Of a DNA stretch of 64,000 bases, positions 47,166 through 64,000 are shown piece by piece (the stretch's first letter is position 1; each line of letters opens with the position of its first letter). Under the pieces are notes generated by a model, which had not been told where the DNA came from, did no database searches, and saw only the letters and a program-made list of their open reading frames with translations. The stretch comes from Xiphophorus maculatus. Taxonomy: Eukaryota > Chordata > Actinopteri > Cyprinodontiformes > Poeciliidae. Location: assembly GCF_002775205.1 (NCBI RefSeq), contig NC_036457.1, positions 7,022,024 through 7,086,023 of the forward strand. Reading direction: 5' to 3'. Both the position numbers and the translations under genes were made by a program.

Positions 47166-47389
47166 AAGTGGTGGAATAACAATAAGAAAATATTTTTAAT
47201 CAATAAATAAACAAAACTAAATAAATTACACTTATGATACATTATTATTAGCCTGTTGTTTCATTTTAAAATTTTGGCGTGAGCTTCGGTCCTCCTTCGA
47301 GCTTCCGTCCTGTTGGTGGCAGTAATGAGTTATCTAAAGCTCAGACGTACCAATCCAGTTGTAGCAGAAACAGACTCAGTGTGGAGCGC

Positions 47390-52839
<5,450 letters not shown>

Positions 52840-52946
52840 CCACATTGTAAAATTTTATGTTTGTTTAAAATAAGATCTACACCATAATACTTGGTCTCAT
52901 GAATGTGCCTTTTCTAGATTTTTGATGCATAAAAAACACACTAGTT

Positions 52947-52952
52947 AATAAA
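52947..52952 (+). terminator. riox1: riox1 poly(A) signal
   Basis: A canonical AATAAA lies 108 bases after the riox1 stop codon and is followed by T-rich sequence. It is the first such signal downstream of the stop and implies a short 3'UTR. Confidence 0.7.
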
Positions 52953-52973
52953 AAGTTCTTGAGAACAGACATT

Positions 52974-52983
52974 TTTATTTATT
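52974..52983 (-). terminator. ndufb1: ndufb1 poly(A) signals
   Basis: Two overlapping minus-strand AATAAA words (52974-52979 and 52978-52983) lie about 120 bases past the ndufb1 stop. Cleavage 10-25 bases further would fall at about 52950-52965, inside the riox1 3' end. Confidence 0.65.
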
Positions 52984-53102
52984 TTAGTTGATACAACTCA
53001 AAATAAGGTGTACATCAGTCTCCTTCAACACTACAGCTTGAGGGCCACTCATCATTATTCATTCACACTTAAACCGATGGAACTTTACAAGCAGTGAAGC
53101 GT

Positions 53103-53399
53103 CTACTTCCAGGTCACCTCCTCGCCAGGTTTCAACTCTCTGCAGGGAACAAAAGGTTCAACGTTCATAAGATTGTATCAAATTATGTTACGATTATCAC
53201 TTGAAATACAGTTTGCATTTTCAAAATTGACTTGAGGCTAAAGTAATTGCAGTTCTTACCTCTTGTACAGTGCACTCTTGTTTCTGAATGCTGTCAGCTT
53301 CTGGTCCTGTTGTTTGTCAAGGTACCATCCAATCACAAAGCCCATGGGAACCAATATGTGTGCCCAATTCACACTGGTTGGTAATGCGAATTTGACCAT
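53103..53399 (-). CDS. ndufb1: NADH dehydrogenase 1 beta subcomplex subunit 1
   Basis: NDUFB1 is a small accessory subunit of the membrane arm of mitochondrial complex I. The coding exons are 53399-53260 and 53139-53103, joined in phase 2 at K-R-E (CTTGTA..AG|GTAAGA to TGCAG|AGAG). The product is 58 residues, the same as human. [16 protein letters not shown] is the single membrane segment; LTAFRNKS and the terminal EEVTWK match human NDUFB1 almost exactly. The ATG at 53399 is preferred over the in-frame one at 53447 because a minus-strand acceptor (TTGTAG, AG at 53406-53405) sits five bases before it, so the sequence further up is intron. A separate 5'UTR exon must exist near 54.6-54.9 kb. 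Confidence 0.95.
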
Positions 53400-53404
53400 G
53401 GTTC

Positions 53405-54640
53405 CTACAACCAAAGCAGAGAAAAAGATGAGGGACTGATCTGACATGTTGGTATATGAAAGTAATGTTTTTTTTTATTATTATTTAAATGAACACTATT
53501 TTATTCACATCAAATCACAAAATATGGTATCCTAAGGCATTTTCATTCTTTTTAATCGCAGGACTGTGACACTGAAACAATTTTAATTTAATTCAGCAGA
53601 AATTTTATTCCAAATTTTTTAAATTTAGCTCTGTCAGTAACAAAATGTCTAAGGAAGCCAGCAAATTGCATCGAAACTTGTCTTTACTGCATCCTGAGTA
53701 AGCAACAAGGTGACAGTGGAGTGAAATATTTCCCTTTTAAGAATGATGCAATAATTACAGATAAGCAAAAACAATGTTACATTTTTGCAGAGTTTTTGTT
53801 CCTTAGATGAGGAGTACAATAATAACATTGAAATATAAAGGTTTACACGGGATGTTTCTATAGTGTCTTTAATTTTCCATTCTATGTGTTATTGAAAAAT
53901 AAAGATAAGTAAAAAGTTTTTGGTTTATTAAGCCTACGTTTTACTTCCATCATCCCGACAATACTTGTCTGTTATACACCTGTGAATGCACAAATGCTTT
54001 TAATTTTAGTTGGACCTAAATTCAACTCATGATGCTGTAAATGTAAAACACAAATCGTTTCAAATATTTTAAATGTGTAATGGAAATTCCGAGACAGTAT
54101 TCTCAATGTTTCCCCACTAAAACAACCTGAGGTCAAAGGAAGATGTTTTCAGGCTATTCTACAAATGCTTTTCTAAACCCCTCCATGAAATGCATAAAAA
54201 TCCGTAAAAAGATTCAATTTCACAGCGTTGATGAAGTTTGTTAGTCCTGAAAACAAACTAGAATTAATTTAGGTCCACTTTCGAATACTACTAAGTAGAT
54301 GAGGAGCCTCTAATGATCTTTAAGTCTTTTTTATTTAACATTTATTAGAACACGGGTTTAAGAGGAGTCATATATGTTACGACAATGACAAGCAAACTTG
54401 GATGTAGACCTATTACAATCAACCACAAAATCCAGCAAAAATGACGCAAAGCTATATTTATTACAAATTCACCCACTGCTAACATGGCAGCTAACTGGCA
54501 TTAGCAACTAACGTCATGTGTTAGAAAGATTATTGTTTTTTGCATCAATATCTATTTCAGTGAGATAAATCTGTAAGACCAATTGAAAGCACACAATAAG
54601 GAAGAAAATGAACGGAAAGATTTAAAATAATACCTTATGC
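53405..54640 (-). other. ndufb1 intron 1 and spacer, no coding exon
   Basis: This is AT-rich DNA between the coding part of ndufb1 and the shared promoter. Candidate donors for the ndufb1 5'UTR exon on the minus strand are AAG|GTATTA at 54634 and two sites near 54893-54902 (AG|GTGAAA, GG|GTAAAG). I cannot choose between them. There is no recognisable repeat family. Confidence 0.45.
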
Positions 54641-54859
54641 TAACACCAAACAGTAGCCTTCTGGTCTTCCTTCTCTAAGCGAAGGACATTGGACTGTACC
54701 AAGTATGGATCAACGACGTGCTTATGCTAAACGATAACAAGGTTACAAGGATTCTGTTCGAAACCTATTTACAATAAGACACAAGTTAATCCTACGTTTT
54801 CTATAGAATTCATTCAATATAGTCCGACAACGTCCTATTTACTGTTTTCACACAGATTT

Positions 54860-55060
54860 ATTATGACTTTCTTTGGTACGTTTCTTTACCCTTTCACCTA
54901 TGACGTAGCAGCCAAAATGGCCGCTTCAAACCCGCTAACAGAAAAGTCTTGATTTTGCAGTAATAATAAATAATAACTTTAAGGTTACTTTCTTATACCC
55001 AAAAGAAGGATATATTTATTTGATGTTATATTCTGTCGCTTTTTGATGTTTTCAGCCTTC
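54860..55060. promoter_or_regulatory. Probable bidirectional promoter ndufb1/cpsf2
   Basis: The head-to-head interval holds TATGACGTAG (CRE/ATF-like, about 54899-54908) and CCAAAATGGCCGC (YY1-like, about 54913-54925). Both are typical of TATA-less housekeeping promoters. ndufb1 lies to the left on the minus strand and cpsf2 to the right on the plus strand. The human pair has the same head-to-head arrangement (from memory). Exact start sites are not visible. Confidence 0.55.
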
Positions 55061-55353
55061 TTTTAGTTATCTACCTAGCATGTAGCTAGCATTTCTAAAT
55101 AGCCGTTGCCCGGTAAACGGCTAACAATCGTTGTCAAAGTCAAACTGGATTCATGTTTAATCTTGTTAGATAGATTTACGTTTATTCTCATGCAGCTCAC
55201 GTTGTATTCCATGTTGTGGAATCTTGCTTTAAAAAACATTTTTGTGTGTCCTTGAATGATTCTTTATAGTTAGCCTTTGTCGTAGACACTCATCATTTAA
55301 AGTTGGTTTGATGAAGACGAGTTTGTGCTATTGTTGAGAAAAGTAAAGGAAAA

Positions 55354-64000
<8,647 letters not shown>

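Noticed and set aside
53400..53447. In-frame upstream ATG for ndufb1 (16 extra residues)
   Set aside because: A splice acceptor (AG at 53406-53405) lies between it and the conserved ATG, so this part is intron. The 58-residue product equals the human length.

Overview
The window is eukaryotic and most likely from a teleost fish. All five protein-coding genes are vertebrate orthologues broken up by GT-AG introns. The spaces between exons are full of teleost-style repeats: many Tc1-like transposon fossils, a tRNA-derived SINE, a hAT-type MITE and LINE relics. Gene calls rest on exon-by-exon reading in which splice phases agree across every listed junction, and on family sequence knowledge. No database search was run.

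Layout, left to right. (1) About 874-10843 (+): a synaptotagmin-14/16 family gene, syt16 favoured. It has a short N-terminal exon, a transmembrane exon, a very long charged exon that looks like an alternative N-terminus, a linker, and two C2 domains ending in a WHxL motif. (2) 10844-16917: a non-coding gap between convergent genes, holding two Tc1-like fossils and probably the extl3 3'UTR. (3) 16918-45540 (-): extl3, the heparan-sulfate-initiating glycosyltransferase. It has five coding exons (915 aa), a 5'UTR junction at 26388 and a first non-coding exon ending at 45361, which leaves a ~19 kb first intron. (4) 45600-47280: the divergent spacer between extl3 and riox1, with two CTCF-like motifs and a LINE reverse-transcriptase relic. 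(5) 47390-52839 (+): riox1 (NO66), a JmjC ribosomal oxygenase in 15 exons (554 aa). (6) 53103-53399 (-): ndufb1, a 58-residue complex I accessory subunit, tail-to-tail with riox1. (7) 55354-64000 (+): cpsf2, the 100-kDa cleavage/polyadenylation subunit, complete except for the last few codons, which lie past the window edge.

Organisation. ndufb1 and cpsf2 are head-to-head around a probable shared promoter at about 54.9 kb. riox1 and ndufb1 have opposing poly(A) signals only about 20 bp apart, so their transcript ends probably overlap. The genes do not form a pathway: they cover membrane trafficking, heparan sulfate synthesis, ribosome/chromatin hydroxylation, respiration and mRNA 3'-end formation. 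From memory, riox1, ndufb1, cpsf2 and syt16 have human counterparts on chromosome 14, whereas EXTL3 is on human 8p.

I see no bacterial-style system, CRISPR array, virus or toxin locus. The most interesting items are the dual N-termini of the synaptotagmin gene, the contrast between the 15-exon riox1 and the mammalian intronless gene, a SINE nested in a Tc1 fossil with clear target duplications, an intact-ended hAT MITE, a near-complete Tc1/mariner copy in a cpsf2 intron, and two overlapping perfect palindromes in a syt16 intron.
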